A stretch of DNA of 64,000 nt from Candidatus Binataceae bacterium. Lineage in GTDB: Bacteria; Desulfobacterota; Binatia; Binatales; Binataceae. The DNA lies in NCBI GenBank assembly GCA_035308025.1, contig DATGHL010000014.1, positions 1 through 64,000 on the forward strand. The letters run 5' to 3'. The position numbers were made by a program, and so were the translations under genes. A model generated the notes under the pieces. That model saw nothing but the letters and a program-made list of their open reading frames with translations, searched no databases and was not told where the DNA came from. This document shows, one piece after another, positions 1 to 8,335 of this stretch; position 1 is the stretch's first letter, and each line of letters begins with the position of its first letter.

Positions 1-431
1 AACTCCCGCTCAAAGATTGCCATCAGCTCGCCGCATTCGCGCCGCGCCGCGTCCTGCATCGCGGCGGCTTCGGCAGCTTCCTTGCGCAGCAGCCCGAAGA
101 AGTAGCCGAAACCGATCGCGTCGAAGGTGCGATCGCACAAATCCTCGATCATCCGCGTCCGCGCGCGCTCGTAAGCGTCCTTCGGATAGACCGGCGGATC
201 AGGATAAACCTGTTCGAGAAATTCACAGATGATCGTCGAGTCCGACAGGGTCTGTCCATTATCGAGGATCAGCACCGGCACCTCGGCGCGGCGGCTCGCG
301 GCGCGCAGATCCTCTTTGCGATCGAGCGAGTAGCATCGCTCGCACGGCTCGTAGGGCACGCCCTTGAAATCGAGCACGATCTGCACTTTGCGCGCGTACG
401 GACTGGTGGCGAAGGTGAAGAGTTTGAGCAT
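1..431 (-). CDS. Glutathione S-transferase family protein, C-terminus cut by window edge
   Basis: Read from an ATG at 431, the minus strand gives a thioredoxin-like N-terminal GST domain starting MLKLFTFATSPYARKV. It continues with the cis-proline region EVPVLILDNGQTLSDSTII, where the Asp-Ser pair would contact the glutathione gamma-glutamyl group, and then enters the helical domain. About 143 codons are visible and the frame is still open at base 1. A GAGAGG Shine-Dalgarno precedes the start. The gene is divergent from the glutathionyl-hydroquinone reductase-like gene, with a 139-bp shared upstream region. The thiol active site is Ser/Tyr rather than Cys, as in generic GSTs. The substrate cannot be inferred. 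Confidence 0.8.
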   Translation of the reverse strand, partial: MLKLFTFATSPYARKVQIVLDFKGVPYEPCERCYSLDRKEDLRAASRRAEVPVLILDNGQTLSDSTIICEFLEQVYPDPPVYPKDAYERARTRMIEDLCDRTFDAIGFGYFFGLLRKEAAEAAAMQDAARRECGELMAIFERE

Positions 432-570
432 CGGATCATCCTCTCGCAGATACGCTTCTTTTAGCGCAAAGCTCAAACGATTGCACGGTCGCCGATGGCG
501 CGAAAGGACGACGAAGTGTCAACATCACACAGGTCGTAGGGAATACAATCACGCCAAAGAGGGCGCAATC

Positions 571-1569
571 ATGGGAATGCTGGTCAATGGTAAGTGGCAC
601 ACCGATGAAACCTTCCCCACCAGCGCGCAAGGGCAGTTTGTCAGACGTGACGCCTCGCTGCGCAACTGGGTGACGCCCGACGGCGCGCCCGGCCCCTCGG
701 GTGTTGGCGGCTTCGCGGCCGAACCTGGCCGCTATCATCTGTACGTTTCGCTCGCCTGTCCGTGGGCCCAGCGGACGCTGATTTTTCGCCAGCTCAAGCG
801 GCTGGGCGACGTGATTTCGGTCTCGGTCGTCGATCCCCTCATGGGCGCCGACGGCTGGGCCTTCACCGCGCCCGAGGGTTCGCTCACGCGGAACTCGACG
901 CCGGATCAGATCAATCATGCACAGTTTCTATATGAGCTGTACGTGAAGGCCGACGCGCAATACTCAGGCCGCGTCACGGTGCCAATCCTGTGGGACAAGC
1001 GCCAAGCGACGATCGTGAATAACGAGTCGTCGGAAATAATTCGAATGCTCAACAGCGCGTTTGACCGTTGGGGCGACTCGACGCTCGATCTCTATCCACT
1101 TGCGCTGCGCGCGCAGATTGATCAGGTCAACGCGCTCGTCTACGCCAACGTCAACAACGGGGTTTATCGATGCGGCTTTGCGACCACGCAGGCTGCATAC
1201 GAAGAGGCCTTCGACATTCTGTTTTCGACGCTCGATGAACTGGAGGCTCGCCTCGCGCGTCAACGCTATCTGATCGGCGATCGCATCACGGAAGCTGATT
1301 GGCGGCTCTTCACCACGTTAGTGCGCTTCGACGCGGTTTATCATTACCACTTCAAGTGCAATCTGCGCCGGCTCTCGGACTATCCCAACCTATGGGGCTA
1401 CGCGCGCGAGCTCTATCAATGGCCCGGCGTGGCGGCGACCGTGGATCTGGCGCAGATCAAGCGGCATTACTACTCGAGCCACTCGAGTATCAATCCAACC
1501 CGGATCGTCCCGAAGGGACCACCGGTCGATCTCAGCATGCCACACGATCGCGGGCGCCGGTACGCGTAA
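571..1569 (+). CDS. yqjG: Glutathionyl-hydroquinone reductase (Xi-class GST, YqjG/PcpF-like)
   Basis: The 332-aa product has the signature CPWA active site (Cys63) within a segment starting YVSLACPWAQRT, followed by the family's VVDPLMGADGWAF region. This is the Xi-class omega-like GST family, which reduces S-glutathionyl-hydroquinones (EC 1.8.5.7). Length matches the family (about 320-330 aa). I chose the ATG at 571 because the open frame further upstream runs through the divergent GST gene on the other strand and does not look like protein. The C-terminal domain contains the helical region with LIGDRITEADWRLF, typical of the family. It stands next to another GST, so it may be co-regulated from the shared 432-570 interval. 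Confidence 0.9.
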   Translation: MGMLVNGKWHTDETFPTSAQGQFVRRDASLRNWVTPDGAPGPSGVGGFAAEPGRYHLYVSLACPWAQRTLIFRQLKRLGDVISVSVVDPLMGADGWAFTAPEGSLTRNSTPDQINHAQFLYELYVKADAQYSGRVTVPILWDKRQATIVNNESSEIIRMLNSAFDRWGDSTLDLYPLALRAQIDQVNALVYANVNNGVYRCGFATTQAAYEEAFDILFSTLDELEARLARQRYLIGDRITEADWRLFTTLVRFDAVYHYHFKCNLRRLSDYPNLWGYARELYQWPGVAATVDLAQIKRHYYSSHSSINPTRIVPKGPPVDLSMPHDRGRRYA

Positions 1570-1605
1570 CCAACACTATCCCGGTGACCGATCTCACGAT
1601 CGGAC

Positions 1606-1666
1606 TCTTGACGCAGCTCGCGGACTCGCCTGCTCGCTACGCGCGGCAGTCGCGCTCCGCTAGTGT
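1606..1666 (-). repeat. Dispersed repeat, CACTAG-GGAGCGCG type (copy 1)
   Basis: Read on the minus strand this begins ACACTAGCGGAGCGCGAC and continues through GCGAGCAGGCGAGTCCGCG to AGCTGCGTCAAGAG. It matches, with only a few changes, the copy at 25471-25534, and in part those at 19041-19087 and 33412-33492. It ends exactly against the stop codon of the NIPSNAP-like gene (1667-1669). It contains a GC-rich internal palindrome. Confidence 0.7.
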
Positions 1667-1957
1667 TCAGCCGATCGGCAGCTTGGTCAGGACCGCGAGG
1701 GTCTCGTCCTCGACGATCTCCTTGATGCGCGGGATGAATTTCTGAAAATCCGGATCCGACAGCGCCTTTTCGACTGCGTTGGCGTCGGGCAACTCCCAGA
1801 GATCGACGACGGTGTTGAGCCGCCCAATGATGCCGGCGTAACTGCCGTGCAGCTTCCAGCCGTGCTTCCCGAGCATCGGGATGATGTCATTAAGCAGCGC
1901 GATGAAATCCTGCAGCTTACCGTGATGAAGCTTGACTGACGCGGTCATGTAAACCAT
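1667..1957 (-). CDS. NIPSNAP/dimeric alpha-beta barrel small protein
   Basis: This 96-aa protein begins MVYMTASVKLHHGK and contains WKLHGSYAGIIGRLNTVVDL and DLWELPDA, the pattern of NIPSNAP-type ferredoxin-like dimeric alpha-beta barrels (about 100 aa). I prefer the ATG at 1957 over a TTG at 1972 because a GGAGG sits 8 nt upstream of the ATG. The TTG start would place that GGAGG inside the coding region. Such proteins are often found near lipid or aromatic catabolism genes, but no enzymatic role is established for most. The gene precedes the MMPL gene's terminus in the same orientation but is separated from it, so co-transcription is possible and unproven. Confidence 0.7.
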   Translation of the reverse strand: MVYMTASVKLHHGKLQDFIALLNDIIPMLGKHGWKLHGSYAGIIGRLNTVVDLWELPDANAVEKALSDPDFQKFIPRIKEIVEDETLAVLTKLPIG

Positions 1958-2013
1958 GGAGCTATCCTCCAAGCGTCGGTTACCACGCCCTCGAAATCGC
2001 TGTCAAATGCGCC

Positions 2014-4767
2014 TTATGTGCGAATACTCTCCTGCTCCAGGCGATCGCTGAGGGTTTTCGCAATATTCAGGAAGATCTTCGCGCCGATGCGTGGGTAGCG
2101 TTTCTGCATGCGGCCGAGGAAACGCTCATTCACCACTAAGACTTCGACATCCTCAGTCGCGACGATGTCGGCCGTTCGCTCCTGATGGCGAAGCAGGCCC
2201 ATCTCACCAAAGACATCTCCACGATTGACTTGCCGCACGACCCGCGACTGACCATTGGCGTTGACCCGCACCTCGGCCCGGCCGCCGATAAGCACGAACA
2301 TCGCGTCGCCCGCTTCACCTTGGCGGACAATGGCCTGTCCGAGCGGAAAGGTTTTGAGCTCGCCCATCAGTGCAACAATTTTAGCCTGAGAAGCCCGCAG
2401 CCCATCGAAGAGCCCGATAGTCTTGTGAGGGTCTTTGCCCAACTTCAGGTAGAGAAGATCCCACAGAGTAATGATCCGTGTAGTAGCCAGCAGGGCCGGG
2501 AGCAGCACCAGATCATTCACGAGCGCAGTGAGCACTGTCAGGGCGGTAAGGAATCCAAAAGTCTGGATAGGCACGAAGTTCGAAAACAAGAACACCATGA
2601 AACCCAAGCCCAACGCTGTCGATGCGTAGATGATGGGCTTGCCGACCGTGGCGATCGTGCGCGCGATCGCCTTGTCCTGATCGTCGGTTGCGCGGGTTTC
2701 ATCGCTGAGACGAGCGAGGTAGCGGATGGCGTCCTCGACCGCGATGCCGATCGCGATCGAGGCAATCACGCTGGTGCCAACGTTGAGCGGGATACCGGTA
2801 ATGCCCATCACGCCAAAGAGCAGCAGGATCGCCAGAACATTGGGCAGTAGCGAAAGGAAGCCAACCTTGATCGATAGGAATAGGAGCCAAAGGACCACGA
2901 AAATCACGGCTATGGCAAAGGCGAGACTGATGATTTGGCCGCGCACAATGTCGTCGGTAGCGCCGTTGAGCAGAATCAGACTGCCGGTCGGGCGCACGCT
3001 CACTTCGGGGGGGAAATGCTCTTTGCCGTAACGCCTGATCGCCCGCGCGACCTGCATGATATCGCTCGAACTGTTGAGACGCGTGCGCACCAGAATCCGG
3101 GCGACTGTAGAATCCGGGCTGAGTACCGCGGCAAATGCACTCGCGGAGCCTTGCTGCTGGTTCAGGTACACCAACTGGGCGATTCCCGGGAACCGCTCGG
3201 GATGCTGCCAAAAGCCGGTCGATGGGTTGCCGATTGCGCCGCCGGCGGTCCCCGCTCCGGCCGCATTGTTTTGAATCGCCCGGTCGAGCAGTTCGCCGTA
3301 ATCAACTATCGATAGCGTCTGGTCGACGCCCGGCATGACCGCCAAATAGTTTTGCAGCCCTTTGATCCGCTGAAAGAGCTCGAAAGTCATCGCGCCGCCC
3401 TTCTTGCCGCTCTCTACTATCACATCGAAATTCTGCGTGCCGCCGATTTTCTCGCCGATGATCTCATTCGCCTGCCGCACGGGTGAAGATTTTCTAAAAT
3501 ATTCGATGAAGTTCAAATCGGCGCGAATACGCGCTATCCCCCACAGGCAGGGAAAGACCAGCAACCCCGCCGCGATCATTATCGGAACGCGGTACTGACG
3601 ATCAAAATTCCCAACCCGCACCAGCCAGGCGCTCAGCCGATTCGATTCCCTGAGGGCGATCGTGTGGCGTCGAAGAGGCAGGAGGACAAGGATCGCAGGC
3701 ATCAGCGTGAGCATCACCGTAGTGAGACAGACGAAACCAATCGCGGCGTAGAGTCCGAGCGCCTGGATAGTCGCGATACGGCTGACGAGCAGGGTGGCGA
3801 AGCCGACGACGGTGGTAAAAGCGGCAACCGTGACCGGAACCGTGACGCGGGCCAGCGTCCGCAGGGCAATTTGCTCCGCACTTCCGCCCTTGTATACCTC
3901 GTCTTCATACTGCGCGATGACGTAAATCGAATAGGTACTGCCGATGACGATCAGCAGGGTCGGCAACACCAGGGTGCCGATCGTGATCGCGGCGCCGGTG
4001 AGCACCATGATGCCGAGCGTCCAGACGACTCCGCAGACGACTGACATCACGGGCAAAAGCACGCCGCGGAGGTTGCGGAAGCAGAGGCCCAGGATCACGA
4101 TGATCACGGCCAGGCTGAGCGGGGTGAAAGTCCGCAGGTCCCGGCGCATCAGCCGCAATGAGTTGACCGTGATGTGCTCCGAGCCGGTGAGGTACAACCG
4201 CTCGGGGCCGCGTTCATGAGCAATGATCTCCTCGAGGCGGCCGTCCAACCGGCTCTGCGCGGCTTCATCGTTGCCGATCTCATCCTTGAAAAAGATCAGA
4301 ATGGCTGCGCCTTTGCCGTCGCGTGAGACCACGTTCAAATAGATCGGCGTGCTTGCGACTTTACGTCGCAGCGCGTCAAGGGCGGCCGGGTCCGTTGGGA
4401 TCTGTGGAATGAGCCGAGGAGGATTACCGAGATCAGCTATCGGATCGGGCACGTTGGTCAGACTTTGGACGCGTCCGACGCCGTCGAGTTGCTCGACCTC
4501 CGCGGTAATGCGTTTTATCTTTGCCAGCGTGGCGGGGGTGTAGACGTTATCGGCGACTAGCCCGATGACATCCATGTCTTCGCTGCCGAAACGCGCGCGC
4601 ACTGCTTCGTAGTACTTCTTCTCAGGATCATTCCGGTCGTACAGATTATCGACGGAACTGTCGAAGCGGACATGCCGCGCGTGATAGCCGAGGAAGGCCG
4701 TGATCAGCAACGCCAGCAGCACGATAAGCCTGGGCCATTGCACGACCAGTTGATTAAATCGCGTCAT
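2014..4767 (-). CDS. MMPL/RND-family transporter with C-terminal cyclic nucleotide-binding domain
   Basis: This 917-aa protein has the two-halved RND/MMPL layout. A first membrane helix lies near residues 12-28, followed by a periplasmic loop with the FDSSVDNLYD pattern, a block of five to six helices, a second periplasmic loop, and a second helix block. Residues about 804-915 form an added cytoplasmic cyclic nucleotide-binding (CNB) domain. Its phosphate-binding cassette keeps Glu855 (FGEMGLL) and Arg864 (ERTAD). MMPL proteins of this type export lipids or hopanoids. A CNB tail is not part of the usual architecture. The start ATG lies 54 bp downstream of the cyclase gene's stop, so the two are probably co-transcribed and the ligand may come from the neighbour. 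Confidence 0.9.
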   Translation of the reverse strand: MTRFNQLVVQWPRLIVLLALLITAFLGYHARHVRFDSSVDNLYDRNDPEKKYYEAVRARFGSEDMDVIGLVADNVYTPATLAKIKRITAEVEQLDGVGRVQSLTNVPDPIADLGNPPRLIPQIPTDPAALDALRRKVASTPIYLNVVSRDGKGAAILIFFKDEIGNDEAAQSRLDGRLEEIIAHERGPERLYLTGSEHITVNSLRLMRRDLRTFTPLSLAVIIVILGLCFRNLRGVLLPVMSVVCGVVWTLGIMVLTGAAITIGTLVLPTLLIVIGSTYSIYVIAQYEDEVYKGGSAEQIALRTLARVTVPVTVAAFTTVVGFATLLVSRIATIQALGLYAAIGFVCLTTVMLTLMPAILVLLPLRRHTIALRESNRLSAWLVRVGNFDRQYRVPIMIAAGLLVFPCLWGIARIRADLNFIEYFRKSSPVRQANEIIGEKIGGTQNFDVIVESGKKGGAMTFELFQRIKGLQNYLAVMPGVDQTLSIVDYGELLDRAIQNNAAGAGTAGGAIGNPSTGFWQHPERFPGIAQLVYLNQQQGSASAFAAVLSPDSTVARILVRTRLNSSSDIMQVARAIRRYGKEHFPPEVSVRPTGSLILLNGATDDIVRGQIISLAFAIAVIFVVLWLLFLSIKVGFLSLLPNVLAILLLFGVMGITGIPLNVGTSVIASIAIGIAVEDAIRYLARLSDETRATDDQDKAIARTIATVGKPIIYASTALGLGFMVFLFSNFVPIQTFGFLTALTVLTALVNDLVLLPALLATTRIITLWDLLYLKLGKDPHKTIGLFDGLRASQAKIVALMGELKTFPLGQAIVRQGEAGDAMFVLIGGRAEVRVNANGQSRVVRQVNRGDVFGEMGLLRHQERTADIVATEDVEVLVVNERFLGRMQKRYPRIGAKIFLNIAKTLSDRLEQESIRT

Positions 4768-4821
4768 ACTTCATTCCTGATAGCTGGAGCGATCGCGGCA
4801 CATATCGGCTCGGCGCCGCAT

Positions 4822-7800
4822 TCAACTACCAAGCGCCTCGAGCAGGGCCTTGGCTTCTTTGAGATCGAGGGTGTCGAAGCCTTCGGTGAACCAGTTGTAG
4901 ATCTCCGCGAGCATCGTGCGCGCTTCCTCGCGACGACCCTGACTCTCGAGCAGCCGCGCAAGGCTTGTCGCGGCGCGCAGCTCGAGTGATTTGGCGCTCT
5001 GGTTGCGCGCAACCTCAATCGCCCGCTGAAAGCAACCCTGAGCTTCCTCGGTGGTGGATTGGTCTCTTCTCAACAGCAGCTCGCCTTTCAGCCGATGAAT
5101 CTCAGCCTCATGCTCGCGTTCTTCATTTTTGTTTGCGACAGCCTGCGCTTCCGTCAAAGCGTTGAACCCATCGTCGAGACGACCCGTTTCCACGAATGCC
5201 TCGGCCAACAAGCACAAAAAAGACGGCCGCCAGAGTTCAAACCTGGTCGCGCGAAGCGCGGCCAAGCCTTCCTGGATCTGCGCAATCCCTTCCTCGTAGC
5301 GCCCCTGTAAGGCGATAGCCCCGCCGCGCAGAGTGGTCGCCCGAGGTAACCACTCGCTGAACCCGCGTTCGGCAGCTAGGGCAATCAGGCTCTCCGCGCT
5401 CTCTTGAGCGGAGCTTGCCTCCCGCCGAAATAAGTGCACCTCACCGATAAAGCGTTCGGCAAGAACTAGACTCTGCGGATCGGACAGCCTTCGAGCCAAC
5501 GCGAGCGCCTCGTTACCACTCCTGAGCGCATGGTCGGGGTAGCCGAGCTGCCACAGCGTCAGGGCCATGCCGGACAGGCAATACACTGCAGCGTCAAACC
5601 CGAGATAGCGGAGCGCGAGCGTCTGATGGTGCTCAGGATCATAGATCGCGATCGCACTTTCGAGATGCTCCCTGGCGGGAATGAAATCGCCCGTCCAAAG
5701 GAAGGTATGTCCTAGAGCAATCTGCGCGTAGAGGAGTAACTCGGGATCGTGAGCGCTCTGCGCCAGCCGCAGAAGCCCTTCGGCAACTTGATGCGCCCTG
5801 TGTAACTCGCCTCGCACCAAATACATGACCCACAATCCAAACAGGGCGGGAGAAAGCTCCAGGGAATCGCCCAGTCGCGTACAAAGCTCCCGTGCGCGAG
5901 TGTAAGCGCGCTCGGTTTCCGCCGCGGCAAAGCCTTTAACCGCGGTTAAGGCAGGGCCGATCGCCAACTGAAGCTCGAGCTCCCGGCGATGCCGCTCGAC
6001 GTTCTCGGGCAATGCGCTAAGCAATTCGAGGGCGTGGAGGTAATGGCGCGCGGCTTCCACCGTCGCGCTGCGCTCGACTGCCCGCGCACCCGCAAGCTGA
6101 AAATATTTCACTGCCTTGTCGTTTTCACTCGCTTCTGCCCAGTGGCGCCCGAGTACTTCTGGATGTTCTTCCCGGAGCTCGGCAAATCGTTCATCGATCG
6201 TCTGTGCCACCAGCCGATGGAGCTCTTTGCGGCGGCTCTTGAGCAGCGCTTCGTAAGCGGCGTCGCGGATCAACGCGTGCTTAAACTGGTAGATCGAATC
6301 CGGTGCGATCCCGCGCACGTAGAGCAGTTCCGCGTCGGTCAGACTGCGCAACGCGCCTTGCAGGTCAGCTTCCGCCATCGGATGGACTGCATGTAACAAC
6401 TCGTAGGAAAAGTCGCTCCCGATGACGGCTCCGACCTGGATGACTTCTTTGGCCGCGCCGAGTCGATCGAGTCGCGCCATCAGCGAGTCGTGCAGGGTTG
6501 CCGGGATCTGACGACTCGCGCTGTCGCCGCCGCTTTCGAGCACCGCCCGCGTCAGCTCCTCGACGAACAGCGGCACCCCGCCGGTGCGTTCGACTACCGT
6601 CGCGATGGTCGCGTCGGACAGGGCTTTTTGCGCCGCCACTTCACCGACCATCGTGCGCACATCGCCCGCGCCCAGCCGGTTGAGCGTGATCTGCGTATGA
6701 TGCGCTCGCGGGGGCCAGGACGGCCGAAACTCAGGCCGTGCGGTGTACAGGAGCAGCAGCCGCGCGGTCGCACCCTGTTCGGCGAGGAGCTGGATCAACT
6801 CCAGCGTGGAAGGGTCGACCCAGTGCAAATCCTCAATCGCGATTACAAGTGGGTGAGCTTTGGCAAATCCGAAGGCCCAGCCGACGAGCGTCGCAAGGAG
6901 GCGTTTGCGCTGTTGATCTGGCGTCATCGACAGTGGCGGATACCTGTCGTTGATCGGCAGCTCTAGGAGCGGTGCGATCAGTGGCGCCGCTACTTGTGGG
7001 TCGAGTCCGGCCGCTGCGAGCGAACCTTCCAGGGCAGTGAGCCGCTGTTCCGCGCTCTGGCTGGTCTCCCAATGGAAGCTCGAACGTCCGAGCGCATAGA
7101 AGGGCGTATTCTGAAAAAACGGCGCGGTCGCGCATTCGAGCCAGGTATAGGACGTTGCGGCAAGCTCTTCGCGAAAGCGTCGCAACAGACGCGACTTGCC
7201 GATCCCGGCCTCGCCGACGATGCTGACGACTTGGCCCTCGCCCTCGCAGATCCGTTTCCAGCGGCTGAGCAGCAGGCGCAACTCTTCTTCGCGCCCCACG
7301 AAAGGAGTCAGTCCGCCCGCCGCTGCGGCAGCCTCGAAGCGTCCGCGCATCCCGCTCGGCCGGACCACGCGATAAAGCTGGACCGGCCGTGCGATGCCCT
7401 TGAGCTCCTGCGCGCCGCGCTCCTCGACCACGAAAAGCCCCGAAATCAGCCGATGGGTCTCGCCGGTCACGACCACGCTGTCGGGCGCGGCCGTCGCCTG
7501 CACGCGCGCCGCGATATTGGCGGTATCGCCGAAGGCGTCGACCGCCTGACCAGTGCCCACGCCGACCACCACGCGACCGGAATCGATACCGATCCTCACC
7601 GCCAACTTGACGTGAGCGGGCTGCTCATTGAGTTGCGCGATCGTGTCGAGGATCGTGAGGCCTGCTCGGGCCGCACGCTCAGCGTCATTCTCGTGCGCCG
7701 CCGGGTAGCCGAAGAAGGCCATGATGCCGTCGCCGACGTAGCGCACGACCTCGCCGCCAAAGCGCGTGATCGCCTCGGCCGCCGCGCGCTGATAGCCCGC

Positions 7801-8106
7801 CACGGTCGCGCGCCACTCCTCGGGGTCGAGCTGCGCTGTAAGCGTGACCGAGTCGACCAGGTCGCAGAACAGAATCGTCAGGTGCCGCCGCTCACCGGCG
7901 GCGTCGGGCGCTCTAGCTCTCGGTGTCTCAGCGGCTGAAGCGTTGCCCGCGTTCAGGGCAGCGCCGCACTCGCCGCAAAACTTTTCGGCTGGCTCGTTCT
8001 CGGAGTGACAGGAGGGGCATCGAACGCTCAAGGCTGTGCCGCATTGCGCACAGAACTTTCGTCTTTCACGATTTTCTGCCGCGCATTTCGAGCAGCGCAT
8101 CCGCAT
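4822..8106 (-). CDS. Class III nucleotide cyclase with AAA ATPase and TPR regions
   Basis: The 1094-aa protein starts with two zinc ribbons (Cys5, 8, 19, 22 and 30, 33, 44, 47). A class III cyclase domain follows (about 73-250), with metal-binding Asp82 (FCDLVDS) and Asp126 (VGDGIMAFFG) and transition-state residues Asn197 and Arg201 (NIAAR). The position usually held by the adenine-selecting Lys appears to be Arg122, so base preference is uncertain. Next comes an AAA/STAND-like ATPase with Walker A GEAGIGKS (298-305) and Walker B IAIEDLHW, then a long TPR region to the C-terminus. This cyclase-AAA-TPR layout is known from many soil bacteria, usually with an unknown signal. ATGs at 8106 and 8100 are both possible starts. 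The MMPL-CNB gene lies directly downstream. Confidence 0.9.
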   Translation of the reverse strand: MRMRCSKCAAENRERRKFCAQCGTALSVRCPSCHSENEPAEKFCGECGAALNAGNASAAETPRARAPDAAGERRHLTILFCDLVDSVTLTAQLDPEEWRATVAGYQRAAAEAITRFGGEVVRYVGDGIMAFFGYPAAHENDAERAARAGLTILDTIAQLNEQPAHVKLAVRIGIDSGRVVVGVGTGQAVDAFGDTANIAARVQATAAPDSVVVTGETHRLISGLFVVEERGAQELKGIARPVQLYRVVRPSGMRGRFEAAAAAGGLTPFVGREEELRLLLSRWKRICEGEGQVVSIVGEAGIGKSRLLRRFREELAATSYTWLECATAPFFQNTPFYALGRSSFHWETSQSAEQRLTALEGSLAAAGLDPQVAAPLIAPLLELPINDRYPPLSMTPDQQRKRLLATLVGWAFGFAKAHPLVIAIEDLHWVDPSTLELIQLLAEQGATARLLLLYTARPEFRPSWPPRAHHTQITLNRLGAGDVRTMVGEVAAQKALSDATIATVVERTGGVPLFVEELTRAVLESGGDSASRQIPATLHDSLMARLDRLGAAKEVIQVGAVIGSDFSYELLHAVHPMAEADLQGALRSLTDAELLYVRGIAPDSIYQFKHALIRDAAYEALLKSRRKELHRLVAQTIDERFAELREEHPEVLGRHWAEASENDKAVKYFQLAGARAVERSATVEAARHYLHALELLSALPENVERHRRELELQLAIGPALTAVKGFAAAETERAYTRARELCTRLGDSLELSPALFGLWVMYLVRGELHRAHQVAEGLLRLAQSAHDPELLLYAQIALGHTFLWTGDFIPAREHLESAIAIYDPEHHQTLALRYLGFDAAVYCLSGMALTLWQLGYPDHALRSGNEALALARRLSDPQSLVLAERFIGEVHLFRREASSAQESAESLIALAAERGFSEWLPRATTLRGGAIALQGRYEEGIAQIQEGLAALRATRFELWRPSFLCLLAEAFVETGRLDDGFNALTEAQAVANKNEEREHEAEIHRLKGELLLRRDQSTTEEAQGCFQRAIEVARNQSAKSLELRAATSLARLLESQGRREEARTMLAEIYNWFTEGFDTLDLKEAKALLEALGS

Positions 8107-8233
8107 GTTACCAACTCGTCGAGCCGAGCCCTGGGATTTTTCAAATCGGCGGTGTCGAGGCCCTCGGTGAACTAGTAGTAGATTTCGGCAAGCATAGCAC
8201 GCGCTTCGTCACGGCGGCTCTGATTAGCGAGGC
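8107..8233 (-). pseudogene. Relic of a second cyclase/TPR C-terminus
   Basis: On the minus strand this reads LANQSRRDEARAMLAEIYY, a stop, then FTEGLDTADLKN. This is a clear decayed copy of the C-terminal end of the neighbouring cyclase (REEARTMLAEIYNWFTEGFD at its own terminus). The conserved Trp codon is now TAG and several residues before it are missing. The same ending occurs in the gene at 30545-33404. It lies immediately upstream of the intact cyclase start, so it looks like the leftover of a tandem copy or a recombination scar. Confidence 0.8.
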
Positions 8234-8274
8234 ATCATAGTCCTGATGTAAGCACGGCGGATGGCGCTGCGGGT

Positions 8275-8303
8275 TTGACATCGTCGTGGAGCGCGACTAG
8301 CTC
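8275..8303 (+). promoter_or_regulatory. Possible sigma-70 type promoter for the pha operon
   Basis: A perfect TTGACA (8275-8280) is followed after 17 nt by TAGCTC (8298-8303), a poor -10 match. It sits about 30 bp upstream of the phaE-like start and its AGGAGA ribosome-binding site. The -35 is convincing and the -10 is not. Bacteria of this kind may use other consensus sequences. Confidence 0.35.
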
Positions 8304-8335
8304 TCAGGTATACAGAAAGATCAGGAGAACGAACG

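Noticed and set aside
364..570. N-terminal extension of the hydroquinone reductase frame
   Set aside because: It overlaps the divergent GST gene and has no family similarity. The protein family begins at the ATG 571.
1576..1600. Small CCGATC/GATCGG hairpin after the hydroquinone reductase gene as a terminator
   Set aside because: The stem is only 6 bp and there is no T-run, so it is not distinguishable from chance in this GATC-rich DNA.
2185..2850. Plus-strand 221-codon frame opposite the MMPL C-terminus
   Set aside because: It is antisense to the CNB domain and the last membrane helices, which have clear motifs.
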